Assembly (NCBI RefSeq): GCF_001638985.1
Contig: NW_017265140.1
Location: forward strand, 992,001 to 1,056,000
DNA: 64,000 nt
Direction: 5' to 3'
Origin: Phycomyces blakesleeanus NRRL 1555(-)
Lineage: Eukaryota; Mucoromycota; Mucoromycetes; Mucorales; Phycomycetaceae
Shown: positions 37,401 to 49,653 of the stretch, in pieces
Position numbering within the stretch: the stretch's first letter is position 1
Layout: every line of letters starts with the position of its first letter
Notes under the pieces: model-generated
What the model was told of the DNA's origin: nothing
What the model saw: the letters and a program-made list of their open reading frames with translations, nothing else
Database searches by the model: none
Translations under genes and position numbers: made by a program

Positions 37401-37719
37401 TCTCGATTTCATAGACCTGGTCTCTGTCACTGAACTGGACCGTCTTGCGTTCTGATTTCTTTGCCTGTTGAAGAACTGAACGGGTTGTATTTAGTAGATG
37501 ATCGAACGCATCTGCTGGGCGGTGTGTGTGTGTGGCACGCGTGGTGCTGAGACGATGGTCGGCAAACAAGGGTTGTTGGGTGGTCGACCGAATAACTAGG
37601 GACGCCACTTCAATCTTTCGTGCTGCAAAAGTTGTTCCCGAGTCTCTACGCCAATGACTCTGAGAGTGTCTTATGTTGGCAGTGCTATGGAAAGGTACTT
37701 GGTTCTGTTTAGAGGCCAT
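34414..37719 (-). CDS. Anillin/Bud4/Mid-like septation protein with C-terminal PH domain
   Basis: This is probably a cortical scaffold that links septins and the actomyosin ring at division or septation sites. Exons as read: 37719-36382, 36301-36167, 36060-35919, 35862-35756, about 35629-35245, 35176-35063 and 34980-34414 (about 928 residues). The long first exon encodes a disordered, charged N-terminal half with Glu/Ser/Lys repeats. The anillin-homology region follows (KGRLYIKIDAAKDL, EFTLVLQAQ, CWKTGSMTQFGG). The PH domain runs from SWQRRFYRLEGGYLIACD to the conserved Trp helix DCERWLDVLK, split by an Asn/Asp-rich insert. Start MASKQNQ is taken because the upstream extension is a Phe-rich translation of T-tracts. 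The exon 4-exon 5 junction does not keep frame with consensus splice sites. Family assignment rests on domain order. Confidence 0.78.
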
Positions 37720-39577
37720 TCTTTTTAAAGAAAAAAAAAAAGAGAAAAAAAGACAAATAAAGCAAAAGAAGAAGAAGAAGAAGAAATTTAAAGAGAACGA
37801 ATAGAATGAAAGCCAAAAAAAAAATCGATGCACTAAAAGAAATAATAGGGGTCATCATTCGTGAATAATCATCGGCAATAATAATAAAAAAAGAGGTGAA
37901 GATTTATTTTAGCCAATAAGATTTACTTGCCAATGATGCCCTTTTTACACAAAAAGGTGGACTAGTTTATAGCAACATAATTTTGTACTTCTCAATTTTC
38001 ACCTCTTTAAATCGAAAAATGGTAATAACAGATTAAATCATCCCAGATTTATCAGCAATCTCTTCTTGAACGAACAAGCGAAGAAAAGTTATCTACTCAA
38101 AGCCCTGTTTGATTAACAAGATATATAGACTATATTTTGTTAAGTATCATGCTGTCATTATAAACACAGTGCCTTGGTGTAACTTGTATTGTGTGGATCC
38201 TTTTGTTCTAAAGTAGCATAGCATAACATATCATAACCTATGTATATATCTACTCTATACAAATTTGCTCATGCCCTTATTAACACTTTTGTACCTACCG
38301 GTTTAAGCTTGTGTAAAATATTGAGCCATATTTTTTTAGCAATCAAATATATACATTTGATATCAACAATTACTCATCGTAAAAGAATAAATGTATGAGA
38401 TCCACAGTCTTTACACGTATCTACCAACAGACACATGAAATATATACCAGTCTTGTGTGTAGCAACAATAGTGTAGCATTCTACATCCTGAAAAACAAAG
38501 CAAAACAAAAGCATCAAAACTATAAGTTCACTCTCTTGATAAAACAGAATAAGGAAGCAAATCCAATAAGGACAGGTAGAATCTCTTACACACACACACA
38601 CATTCATATATATATATAGTCAGGATAATGAATTTTCATAGTATATACATGTGTGCAAGCTGCACTCCTTTTGATGTATGTATGTCTTCTATATATTGTT
38701 CCTAATCTATAGCTACTGTAAATAGATTTTTATGGAGATACAGCCTATTTATTCAATGTATCGTGAAGGAAAGATGAATAAAATATGCCAGGAAAACTGT
38801 GTGAGACATGAATTGCCCTGATTTCTTCTTTTGGAAGCAATAGATTAGAACTCCCAACGACACTACCTAATATTTCTGCTTCTGGGATTGTTGTTTTATT
38901 GCCTTTTGAGATCATTAGTCTTCCTATATATACAATTGATTATTATTATTTTGAGCCACCTGGGTTGGTGATCAACATCACTCCATCCCTGACAGAGCTT
39001 CTTCTTCTTTTGTCTTTTTCTTTATCTCTCTATCAATCTTAAAAGGAAACAGCCGGGTCAATATCCGAACCACAGAATATCATCATCAATATCATCATAT
39101 TGAACACTTTTGCTTCTTCTTGATTTAATATTGCAATAAATCAAGACATGATAAAATCCTTCAATAAACTACCAAATTTGCCAACATGCTTATCCCTTTT
39201 ATTTGAGTAACACTTGGACTTGGCATGGTAAATAATAGCTTCTTTTGTCAACAAATAGCCTTGAGAATGAAAAGGAATGTAAGTCGGTTATTTAAGAGTG
39301 ACACGGAACTTGAGCTTACTACAGATCAATTTTATTCGCAAATGATATAAACAGTTGTACTTGAATAAATTATTTTCCACCGGTGTTACTAATGTTTTGA
39401 GCGTTGAGTTTATTTTGCTTAGTATTTTGAAACAAGACAAATTAAACGAAATATTATATTTTTATGTTCTTTTATATGTCCAACGCTGTAGAACCGAATC
39501 TTTATCTTGCTATTAAAACGTTAAAGTATTTCAGTGTAAAGAAGTATGAATTGATTGTTATAACTTTTTAGATGAAA

Positions 39578-39616
<39 letters not shown>

Positions 39617-40541
39617 TATTCCCAAAATCACAAAAAATTAATAATAATAATCGGATGTCTACATGGTCAGTTGTTTTTTTTTGAACAAAAAAAAATTGTA
39701 CCTGAAATTGTAGTTACCAATAAAAAAAAAAGATGCATATATTTATAACTTTATACTTTTATGTTCGTGTCATTATTATGATTAAAATTGTGCAGCAAAG
39801 AATATTTTGCTCTGCTTTCAAAGATGTGGAGTAGTAATGCTTACATATATACAAAAGAAAGGGGGAGAAAGGGGAAGAATTTGTACCTTTTTGAAATGTT
39901 AGGCACATATTTTACTCTGACCAGTAAACCATAAAAGCAATAAAAAGAAAAAGAAACAGTCGAGCGATCGAATACAGCATCAGTTTATATTTCTTTTATT
40001 ATTATTATTAAAAATGTATATATATAAACATATAAGAGGGGGATAGGGTGAGGGGTTAAAGAAAAGGTAAATGAATATTATATTTGAATCTCTTTTAAAT
40101 ATAAATTCTATAGATTACAAAGCAACAATAAAGGTTAAAAGCTTTTATGCCTTTGTCTTTTTTTTTAAAAAAAAGCATAATCCCAGTCTCTGTTTGGTGT
40201 TTTTTTGGCTGCTGTCTTTTTGAACTATTGTATATTTTAAAGAATCCAAATAAAACCATGACAACTGTCGCGTGATGCCCTCAGATCAGTCGATATACCG
40301 GAGTGTAAAAATGCTTCAGCTGTCTTTTTTTTTTGACTTTACGCACTGTTCACAAGCTCATTTTTTTTTTATCTTTACCTTTTTTTTTATTTATATATAT
40401 ATATATATTTGCTGTCTATCACAGCTTAACTCAACTACTTTTGATCAACTTATTCTCTCTTAAATAACCTAAATATATATTATATTATAAATTATTATAT
40501 ATATCACATATATTACATATACGTATACCTGTATATAAACC
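37720..40541. other. Divergent intergenic region
   Basis: This 2.8-kb AT-rich spacer lies between the anillin-like gene and the Tag1-like gene, whose promoters face each other. It contains a TA dinucleotide tract at about 39582-39615 and T-rich tracts near 40320-40410. No gene or RNA is recognisable. Confidence 0.5.
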
Positions 40542-43500
40542 ATGGACTCTCTTGGGGAGTCTTCCTCTTCCTCATCCGCATCCCCTTACCAACCAATGCC
40601 TGCATCTAATGAACAGAACTCACTTTTGAATGATCGTTCAAGGCGTAAAGATAAATCCCCGGCACAGGCATATGGAGCCATTCCACCTATCTCCGCCAGT
40701 GTCGACCAAACCCCTCAAGATCATGGCCAATGGAAACCTCAATTCTGTCTAGCCTTTGGCATCTTTTTTGGCCTCGTTTTTCTGGTCTCCCTTGTCTTGC
40801 TCTTGCTCGCTCCCGGATTTGCACAGAGATCATTTGCTACCGATGTCCAATTTGAATTCTACAAGGCATCGATTCTGAATGCCAGCGAGGACGATCAAGG
40901 TGTCAATGTACTGACGATGCATGTCGTTGGTACAATTGTGCTTCAAAACAACCTCAACAGTCTCGCAAGTTTTGCTTCAAAGATATTTGGATCTGTCGGG
41001 ATTTCTGACACTGCCCTCGAGGTCTATCATGCACACGCCCACAACCCCAACCCCAACCCCAACCTCAACCTCAATTACGATATCAAAAGTCGTCAATCCA
41101 AACAACTCGGAGCTATCGGTACAATCGATTTGCCACCACTCTCACTATCCAGAAATACAAACACCACCACTTTTGATTTCATCACCCGGTTCGTCGTCGA
41201 AGATACAGAAGCATTGATTGCATTTTGCCAAGATGCAGTTAGTTCAGAAACCGTTCTGTGGAGGGTAGCTGGTCCTGTTCCACTGCAGATAGGAAACTTA
41301 CCAATACACACCAAGGTCCGATTAGATAAGGTTGTTAGCCTGCAGGGTAAGTTTAGTTTATTCTTGATTTTTATTTTTATTTTTATTTTGATTTATTGGT
41401 TATTATAATAAGCATGAAAAGAAAGAAGGAAAAAGTGTGTAAGAGAAAAAGGTCATTTCGGTACAAAAGCAATGCAACAACAATGCAATGGTTAATGTGG
41501 TACATCATTGGATATAATATGATGTGGATGATGTAAAAAACAACTGACTGACTATAAACATCTTCTTTTATGGATTTACGTGTTTGTTTGTGGTGCTGGG
41601 ATGCGGTATATACACAATAGGTATGAATGGTCTCAAAGATTCACAAATGCTGTCCGTAAGCTTTCCTGGTGCACATCCATTGGGGGGTATTCGACTAGAT
41701 GGTCAAGTAGGTATCTACAACCCCTCGTCAGTAATAAGTTTGACACTTGGAAATGTGGATTTTGGCATATATTTGCCCCCTGGCCACGATAAAAGCGATG
41801 ACGATAACGATAACGAAGACCAATACAAGGAAGAGGAAGAAGTATTGATGGCAATTGTAAGGGCTGATGATGCACATCTGCTTGGACAGCGTGTGAATAT
41901 GTTTAATGTGTCCGGCAGATCTATCCCAGTGCCTAAAAATGGTCAGAAACGGATGGAGCAGCTGATTTCGGCTTATATACATGGCAACACTAGCTTTGTA
42001 CATGTACGCGGCAGTTCTTTTGGACCTGACGATTCTTTCAGATATTCTAATTCTACTTCAACATCGATATCAACACCTGCCTGGCTACGTAAAGCTCTTC
42101 AGTCTGTCACCTTGCGGGTCCCATTTCCAGGCACTCGCCAGACCGATCTCATCCAATCCATAAAGTTCTCTAATCTCAATATCGATCTTTCAAAAGGAAA
42201 CAGCAGTCCTCTCATATCTGGTGATGCGGTTGCTATTCTCAAGAAACCCGACGAGATGCAGATATCCCTCAATGTCACCCAAATAGATCCACTGGTCTAC
42301 CTTTACCTTCGCCCAGACTCTGAAGATCCTTTTGCCAGTCTAGCTCCTGACAAACCATGCCCCGCAAAGACCATCGAAGGCACAAACGGTGGCAATGGTG
42401 GTAGTGATGAGCCCCAGAATAATATGTTTAAAGTCCTGTCAAGAATCGAAAAGGCCCCCTTCACTGTCATGCCAGGCAAGGAAGACGAGTTTAAAAAGTT
42501 TCTCGAAAAGGTGTTTTATCGCAAGACTAGCACCGTGTACTTCAAAGGCACTACTAGTGCAGTTGTTGACAGTGCTCTTGGAGTTCTTAACATCAGAGAC
42601 CTGCCTTTCAAGGGAGAGATTGATACAAAAGGTATAAGGATCGTCAATACTCGTGCACTGTTTCAATAAAAAAAAGAAAAGAAAAAGAAAGCAGGAGAAA
42701 AGGCAGAAATCAAAGCAGAATAGTAAGCAAAATCTCTAGAAAAACAAATCTTTCTCACTAGCTTTTTTTTTTCTTTGTTTGGTTTGGTTTGGTTTGGTTT
42801 GGTTTGGTTTGATTTGATTTGATTGTGTGCATTTAAATATAAATATAAAGGAATGGAGGGTATGAAGGAACCTTCACCCACCGTAGAAGCAATGACAGTA
42901 GTTAGAGGCTATCAAGAGTCCTTGCATGCTGTTGCAACCCTTGTTATCTACAACCCTTCAGATGTACATGTCAACCTTGGAGCAATCAACATGCTTTTGA
43001 TCTACAACAATCAGATAATTGGTAACGCAAGCCTTCCAGACCTCGCACTTGCTCCTGTTCAGAACAATCGCGTCAAAGCATATGTCTGGCTGCACCATGG
43101 ACATTCTCTTTCAAGTCTGGATAACTATCCCTTGGCGCCAACCGAGAATCCAAAACCACTGATAGACTTTATTGGCCAATATTTGGGTAATGTATATCAT
43201 TTATACCAAAAAGAAAACGCCACACTTAACAATTACAGTTAAAATGCTTATGTGTATATAAGAATTAAGAAGTGTACAAACTAACTAACTAACTAAAACC
43301 TTTTGGATTCCCCCTTTTTTTTTTGGCACGAATTATACATTATAGCGCTTGAAAATGTAAACTTGACTATCTCAGGAAAACATCCACATGCAAGCTCTTC
43401 CAAAATCCTCCTCCCACTGTTGAAACAATTTGTCTTTACCACAAGTCCCCCAATCTTAGCTGGACCACCTCTGTTAAAAAACACTCAGGTCAACCTATTG

Positions 43501-43902
43501 TCCTCCACGGCTGTCCTCTGGCTCCAAAATCCGTTTCCTAATCTAGCCATTCAAATCCTGCGTATACATGCAAAGGCAAATTACCGTGAGGATGAGGTCG
43601 GTACAATTGACGTTGATTTCACTGACAAGGGCACGGGTATGAATGGTCCACTTCTCTTACCTGCTTGCAACGACAATGATGGTGATGATGGTGACGGCGG
43701 AGAAGAATGCGCCGAACAGGAAACTCAAAAGCTTCCGGTGATCACCAAAAAGGTTGGGCTGGATGCTATCAAGAAAGCTATTGGAGGAAAGATCCAGCTC
43801 TCCATTGATAGTACAGTCGATGTACTAGTAGATGCATTCTTGTTAGAGCATCTGAGATACGTTCGGGACAACGTAACAGCCACCATACATCGAGGATTCT
43901 AA
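40542..43902 (+). CDS. Tag1-like vacuolar membrane protein (DUF3712/LEA2-like repeats)
   Basis: Four exons (40542-41346, 41621-42631, 42851-43186, 43346-43902) encode 902 residues. A Ser-rich N-terminal tail is followed by one membrane helix at about 67-93 (FGIFFGLVFLVSLVLLLLAPG), then a large lumenal part. That part is built of repeated beta-sandwich-like units with signatures such as LPIHTKVRLDKVVSLQG, FPGTRQTDLIQSIKFSN and LPFKGEIDTKG. This layout matches fungal DUF3712-type proteins, including yeast Tag1 of the vacuolar membrane, which helps end autophagy. The function here is inferred from architecture only. Introns of 274, 219 and 159 nt are GT-AG and keep phase. Intron 2 carries a pentanucleotide repeat. 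Confidence 0.72.
42776..42824. repeat. Pentanucleotide repeat GGTTT/GATTT in an intron
   Basis: Six GGTTT units are followed by two GATTT units and a partial one, within intron 2 of the Tag1-like gene. It is close to the acceptor side and T-rich, so it may serve as pyrimidine tract. Confidence 0.85.
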
Positions 43903-44779
43903 AAAGAAAAAGAAAAGAAAAGGGTATACATTTTGTATCCTCTTTTTTCTTTCTTAGAAAACACTTCTTCTATTGTTGACCTTTATTCATTCTCTTCATA
44001 TTTCTTCTTATTCAAGTACCATCACATTTTTTTCATATCTGTTCATAGCCTTTTATGTACATAATCCCACATTCATACACTTTCTTAGCATCATTCAATA
44101 TAAATATTATATAAATATATAAAACTACCCAAATAAACATTGCTTTTTTTTTACAATTGATTTCTTTATGTGCTTATTGTTTACAAGAAGTAAATTAAAA
44201 TTAAAATTAAAGAAAGTGGTACGTTATTGTACGTATTAAACTGGTGAATAGTCTTTGTCTTCCTTTTAGTCTATTTGTTTCACATAGGTTCAAACCCTGG
44301 TTTATTAGCCTTTCTAAAAGAAGATAGTCATGGTGTGTTTTTTGGGTTTTGATTTGGTGTTTATATATTTATTTGGTCTTTGAAGTATAACAAACTCTTG
44401 TGGTACATTAAATTTATTACACTTGAGATTTTCGTTTATTCTTTTAGTGCCTTGTTCGCCGACACTATATGTGTGTGTGTGTGCTGAGGACAAGAGCAAT
44501 AAGACGGGCACTTCAATATAGCGGTGTGGGAAGCACTACAGAAAATCTCCCTATTAATTATCACAAGCTTTTATTTTATTTTATATTAAATTATTCTTAT
44601 TTCTTAATATCTCATTTAATCTCGTAATCTTTTCTCACTAGCCACTTTCTTTTAAGTAAAAAATATAATAAAATAAATAATTTAATATTCAATTATCTAT
44701 ATTTCTTATTATTAATACTACTCTTACTTGATTCTTCTTTTTGTCTTCTGTCGGGTGGACATCTTTGATTGAATTGATT
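43903..44779. other. Intergenic region
   Basis: This spacer lies between two tandem plus-strand genes. It includes the 3' flank of the Tag1-like gene (AATAAA-like signals near 44130) and the promoter of the sensor-like gene. No further gene is seen. Confidence 0.45.
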
Positions 44780-46162
44780 ATGCGTCTTGTTAAATTCCTT
44801 CCGTTTGTTACCCTTGGTGGCCTATTGGCTGCAATTCCTGCCCAAGCTGGCTTCTGGGATGATCTCTTTGGAATTGGTGACAAAAGCACTACCACCCCAA
44901 TACCCACCCCAACACCCACACCAGCACCCACTAGCAGCATTATCGACAGTATCGTTAACCTACCATCTTCACCACTTGGCCCAAACATAATACCAACTAC
45001 CGTTCCTGTCTTTCCATCAAATTCTTTGATATTCCCATCTGTCGTTATTCCCAGTGCACTTCCTAGCTTAATCGTCTCTAGTTCTTCGGTTATCCCACCT
45101 TCTTCATCAGCAACGACAACACCAACACCAGCACCAACACCAACACAATCTAGTACTACTTCTTCAAAGCATTCTTCATCTTCATCTTCTTCGTCTTCGG
45201 CATCCGCATCATCTTCTGTATTAGCTTCTGAAAAAGACTCTGGTAATTCTAGCTCTAACAAGACAGCAATTATTGCTGGTACAGTCTGTGCCATCATTTC
45301 CGTCATCTTTGCAGGCATTGGGTATGCATTCTTTGTAAAGACACGTCGAAATAACCGCGAAGCACGACTGTATGGAAAGGACAATACGAGTGATATGGAC
45401 CAACTGGCTACTGGTGGTGGTGGTATCGGTGGTCACTCCAATATCATGCCTCATTCAGGATATGCTGCCCAAGACGACATTTACGGTGGGAACGGCACTC
45501 AGAATCAATATCACCAATATCAATATGATGATCTTGGATATTCGACTCAATATAACAATAATGGTAACATGAATGGTGCAGACTTGAGATATGTACCCCA
45601 GAGCCCAATGGTAGGCATGCAGGATAACCAGCAGCAGCAGCAGTGGGATAGTTATGCAGCTCAGCCCGCAATGTACAATTCCCCACAATATCCACAGTCT
45701 GCACACTATTACGATCCATCATATACCCAGGCGTACAACAACTCTGGCCAGTACATTGATCCAAATCAATATCAAAGTTATACCTCATCTGTTCCAATTC
45801 CTGTATCTGCTGTATCTGCTGTTTCTGCAGCTGTAGCTACTGCGGCAGTAGCTTCTATTCCTACTGCTACTAACACTGCTGCTGCTGCTGCTACAACTGC
45901 TGCTGTTTCTGATGCTGCTGCTGCCGGTGGATATTCTCGTCCTAATGCTTATGATGGCCATGACAAGACTCTCGAAACACAACGCTATTCACCTTCTTCT
46001 TCTACTTCACCTTCTCCTGTTCCTCCTCCTCCTCCTTCTGCTACGCCTACTACACCCACTATATCCGCTAATCCTAATCCTAATACAAATCTGAATGCTA
46101 CTACAATGCCTTCCTATCAACAAAATCATGACACAAGTTACAACTATAGACAAGATTGGTAG
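44780..46162 (+). CDS. Ser/Thr/Pro-rich single-pass surface protein, Mid2/Wsc sensor-like
   Basis: This single-exon gene encodes 460 residues. A signal peptide (MRLVKFLPFVTLGGLLAAIPAQA) leads to a Thr-Pro repeat region (TPIPTPTPTPAPTSS) and Ser-rich blocks typical of O-mannosylated stalks. One membrane helix follows at about 174-196 (AIIAGTVCAIISVIFAGIGYAFF), with a basic stop-transfer segment KTRRNNREAR. The long cytoplasmic tail is Gln/Asn/Tyr-rich with an Ala-rich and a Pro-rich block. This type I layout resembles cell-wall stress sensors (Mid2, Wsc). No WSC Cys domain is present, so it is closer to the Mid2 kind. The ATG at 44780 is the start because the upstream part of the frame begins with TTG, not ATG. 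It converges with the Mpo1-like gene. Confidence 0.7.
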   Translation: MRLVKFLPFVTLGGLLAAIPAQAGFWDDLFGIGDKSTTTPIPTPTPTPAPTSSIIDSIVNLPSSPLGPNIIPTTVPVFPSNSLIFPSVVIPSALPSLIVSSSSVIPPSSSATTTPTPAPTPTQSSTTSSKHSSSSSSSSSASASSSVLASEKDSGNSSSNKTAIIAGTVCAIISVIFAGIGYAFFVKTRRNNREARLYGKDNTSDMDQLATGGGGIGGHSNIMPHSGYAAQDDIYGGNGTQNQYHQYQYDDLGYSTQYNNNGNMNGADLRYVPQSPMVGMQDNQQQQQWDSYAAQPAMYNSPQYPQSAHYYDPSYTQAYNNSGQYIDPNQYQSYTSSVPIPVSAVSAVSAAVATAAVASIPTATNTAAAAATTAAVSDAAAAGGYSRPNAYDGHDKTLETQRYSPSSSTSPSPVPPPPPSATPTTPTISANPNPNTNLNATTMPSYQQNHDTSYNYRQDW

Positions 46163-46562
46163 ATTAGGATTCATTAACTGTAATTATATATTGTGTTTAT
46201 ACTCTATTAATTAATGGAGGTTTTTTTTTGTTTGCTTTACTCTTCTGCTATATATTTATTCATATATTCATATTTCTTTAATTTTTTTCCCCTCCTCAAA
46301 CCATGTACTAAACCTTAATATTATTTTTTGAAATCATCTTACAAACTAGACTGAACAAGAAGTCTATTTCTATGGTTCTTTGCTTCTTGGTTCTTGTATA
46401 AGAGTGTTTAAAGAATATATGTATAAATTTATTTATATATAATAATGTAGTCTTCTTTTTCTTGGATTATTTAAAAGATAAAGAGGATAAACCCAAAGAG
46501 AAAATAAAATAAAAGCCCTTTTCCCCCTTTCTGTTCTTTTTCTTTTTTTTTTACACTGTTCC

Positions 46563-46598
<36 letters not shown>

Positions 46599-46631
46599 AA
46601 GGTGGGGAAGGTAAAGCAAAGAAGATATACA

Positions 46632-46664
<33 letters not shown>

Positions 46665-46742
46665 GTATATAAAAAGGGGAGGGGGAGGTTAAAGATTAAA
46701 TATATAACATATAATATAGTATATATACTTTAAAAGAAGATT
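46163..46742. other. Convergent spacer with microsatellites
   Basis: This region lies between the 3' ends of the sensor-like gene and the Mpo1-like gene. It holds a TA tract (46565-46597) and an ATAC tetranucleotide run (46626-46660). It is otherwise featureless. Confidence 0.55.
46626..46660. repeat. Microsatellite (ATAC)n
   Basis: About eight perfect ATAC units follow 30 bases after a 33-bp TA run. It is a likely length-variable marker. Confidence 0.9.
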
Positions 46743-47820
46743 TTAAAGGGACTTGGCCTTTCTTTGGGCTTCTCGGCGAGCACGGAATGCCTTTACATCC
46801 TTGGCTACATCAATAGACATTTCTCTGTAAAGATCTGGTCGGTATCCGAGATAGAAAAGAATCTCAAAGAACACAAAATATGGGGCAGAAACCAAGGCTA
46901 CACACACACACAGATACAAATATAGCAAATGTTTAGACGAAATTTATGTACAAATAAAATGATAATAATAATTAGTATTACCTTGAACAAGATTATCAAC
47001 CAGACGAGGACTTCTTTTCTCGGCAACACCATGTCCAATGAATTGGAAAATCCAGGAAACAATATGGAGCACAAGTGCTTCCTGGATAGCTGCCGGTCTG
47101 GTCAATTGGAATTGTGTGGCAGTGTATGTCATGGTGAATAAGATGGGAGCATATAACAGCTATATTTATACATAATTCCAAATTTGACGAGTCATTCATT
47201 CAATCATTCAATCATTCAATTGTTCGTTCGAGTGTTCGAGTGTTCGTTTTATCATATATTAAATTCATTAGCTTTTCTTTCTTCATATCCTTCTTGGAAG
47301 TTGCGTGGGAAAATATATTCTTATTCTTATTCCGAGTAATATTGATATTGGTATTTTGTATGAACTGAAATATAAGAAATAAAGAAGAAATCAATGGTTT
47401 TACTTACAGCTGCAATTGGGTCAAGTATAGCGTAGTAAGCGTCATAAAAAACCACAACGAAAAAACTAAGGTTGAGTTCCCATACTGACAACCATTGTAA
47501 GAAACTTGGCAAAGACTCGGCCGAGATTAATGGACCAGTTTTGGAGGCAAATACGAGCGCTATTCTCGATCCAAAACACCCACACAAATAAATATGTATA
47601 TTATTAATATAAATATTGCTATAAGTTTTGTCTGCCTTTCGATTTCATGTATATCTACTCGAATATTATTATTTTTTTTCTCAAGAAAGAAAGAGTATTT
47701 ACATGTCCAGAAGATGACAGGCACAAACACCATGTGGATTGCAATATTGACTTTGTTGAAATGATGAGCTCCATAAAGAACCAATTGCTTCTTGAGACTA
47801 AAGATGTCTGGAGTTGACAT
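46743..47820 (-). CDS. Mpo1-like (DUF962) 2-hydroxy fatty acid dioxygenase
   Basis: Four exons (47820-47703, 47559-47408, 47159-46982, 46897-46743) encode a 200-residue multi-pass membrane protein. The family includes yeast Mpo1 (YGL010W), an ER Fe(II)-dependent dioxygenase that shortens 2-hydroxy palmitate during phytosphingosine breakdown. Diagnostic segments are YGAHHFNKVNIAIHMVFVP near the N-terminus, FFVVVFYDAYYAILDP in the middle, and SWIFQFIGHGVAEKRSP in exon 3. The His residues in HHxxxN and the GHG motif fit the metal-binding set of the family. Hydrophobic segments lie at roughly 22-38, 65-85, 95-135 and 155-170. The Lys/Arg-rich C-terminus (RARREAQRKAKSL) could be an ER-retention-like tail. 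All introns are GT-AG, the longest 248 nt. Confidence 0.85.
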
Positions 47821-48670
47821 TTCTTCTTTTATGAAATGAATTTAAAAATATATATATATATATAAAATAAAACAAAAAAGAGAAGACCAGAAAAAAAATC
47901 ACCTCAATATATATATATATAAATTATATATAAATTATATATATATATTGTATATGTTGTATGTGTATGCAAAATAAAAATATCCTACAGCATGCATTTT
48001 TTAGGGACACACAAATATACTTTTTTTTTATATACTAAATATGAATAGTTTTGTGACTTGAACTGATCTTATTTTATATTGTTTGTATCCAGGCATTAAT
48101 AGTATTATATTTCTCTTCTTGTTGATGTTTAAAATGATACAATTCATTCAATTTTAAAGTACAAAGGACATGAATAGATATGTGTCTATGTATAGAAAAC
48201 AGTAGTTAATTATTGCTTGGAAATATATGAAATTAGTAGCATTAGTATTAATATTAATATTAGAATTAGCATTAGTGTTTTCATTCCCTTGGGTTAATAT
48301 ACATTTTGTTCTATAATATAGAATCTACATATTTATACTTATAATGTATGTATATGTGTGCCTAATAGATATAGAGTGTGGTTCAAGCACAAGACCAATA
48401 CTCACATTCACACACACTCACACACAGGTACAGTTGGAGGGACAAATGAACATTTCGGGTAATTTCAGATTTGGTCAGCAAGTCAGTCAAGTCCTAGTCT
48501 TGGTTAAGCCAAGTCATTCAGAATTATCTTTTTTTGGGTGATTGGCGCTTAATAATAATAATAATACTTTTGACCTTTTATCTTTTATTGTTATGTGAGT
48601 ATTATTCTTTGTAACAGATTTGCTATTCCAAATACCTTTCAGAAAACCACTTTTAGATTTTGGATATTTT

Positions 48671-48703
<33 letters not shown>

Positions 48704-49653
48704 CAACTAGAAAACATGATTAATATTATATTTAATATTAAAAAAGTTGCAATACAAGGGTTTCCTGTAGAATTGTAGATCACCTACATATATATATATA
48801 TATACAAGTATTGTATTAATTCAACATTGTTATGAAAAGTGAAGTGGGAGTATGTAAAAGGAGAGATGGAAATGATGGAATGGAAAAGGAATGAAGAAGG
48901 AGAAGTGAAGAGAAAAAACAGCCAGATAGGAGAAATGATCGAGTCAAAAGATTCAAATAGCAAAGTATAACATAATTTGCCTAGTATTGTTTTGTTTTCT
49001 TTTATTGTATGATATGTTTATATAATCTGCAAGTTGATCTATCTACTACAGTATATATCTATACAAAGTTGCTGTCATCAAGGCATTGACTAATATCCAA
49101 AGAAAAGTGCATAGTCTTACTAGTAACTGGATATCTGCTATAACTTTAGTTTCATTTCATTTATCACATCTCAAGAGCTATGTCTTGTACACTATGATAG
49201 TCCCAATAAATACAAGAGGAAAATATCAATATCAGTATCGCTATCAGAAAGTAGACTTTTATTACAAGTTTATATGAGTGGATAGCCTAGATAAATGGTG
49301 GGTGAAGATAGGGGAGGAGAAAAGCTGCCAATCAGAAAGAAAAGAAATGAGGTGTTCTACACACATAGAAAAACATCGTGGCCGAGAGAAAAGAAGAAGA
49401 AAACATCGTGGCTGAATAATATCTGATAAACTAACTGATTCCGCTTTTTGTACATCTTCTTGGTTACTCTGATTAATATGTACCCGTCATTCGTAACTCA
49501 TTGTGCAATCTAGACCTACGTGTTCTTTTCTCTATCCATCTCTCTCTTTCCTTCTTTCCTTCTTTCTTTCTTTTTTTAAAAAAAAATCTCAACACATCTT
49601 ATTTATTTATTTACTTACTTAATTATTTTTTGCAACTGCCTATAATAATTGCC
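47821..49653. other. Divergent intergenic region
   Basis: This AT-rich spacer lies between the Mpo1-like gene and the F-box gene. It contains a near-perfect T/A hairpin-like tract at 48670-48703 and a purine-rich block at 48840-48930. No gene is recognised. Confidence 0.5.

Noticed and set aside
42776..42824. GGTTT repeat as interstitial telomere
   Set aside because: The unit is not the fungal TTAGGG type, and it lies inside a phase-preserving intron.
44741..44779. N-terminal extension of the sensor-like protein
   Set aside because: The extension would begin with TTG; the ATG at 44780 begins the signal peptide.
46565..46660. Short frames of Tyr-Ile or Tyr-Val-Cys-Met repeats
   Set aside because: They are translations of TA and ATAC microsatellites, not genes.
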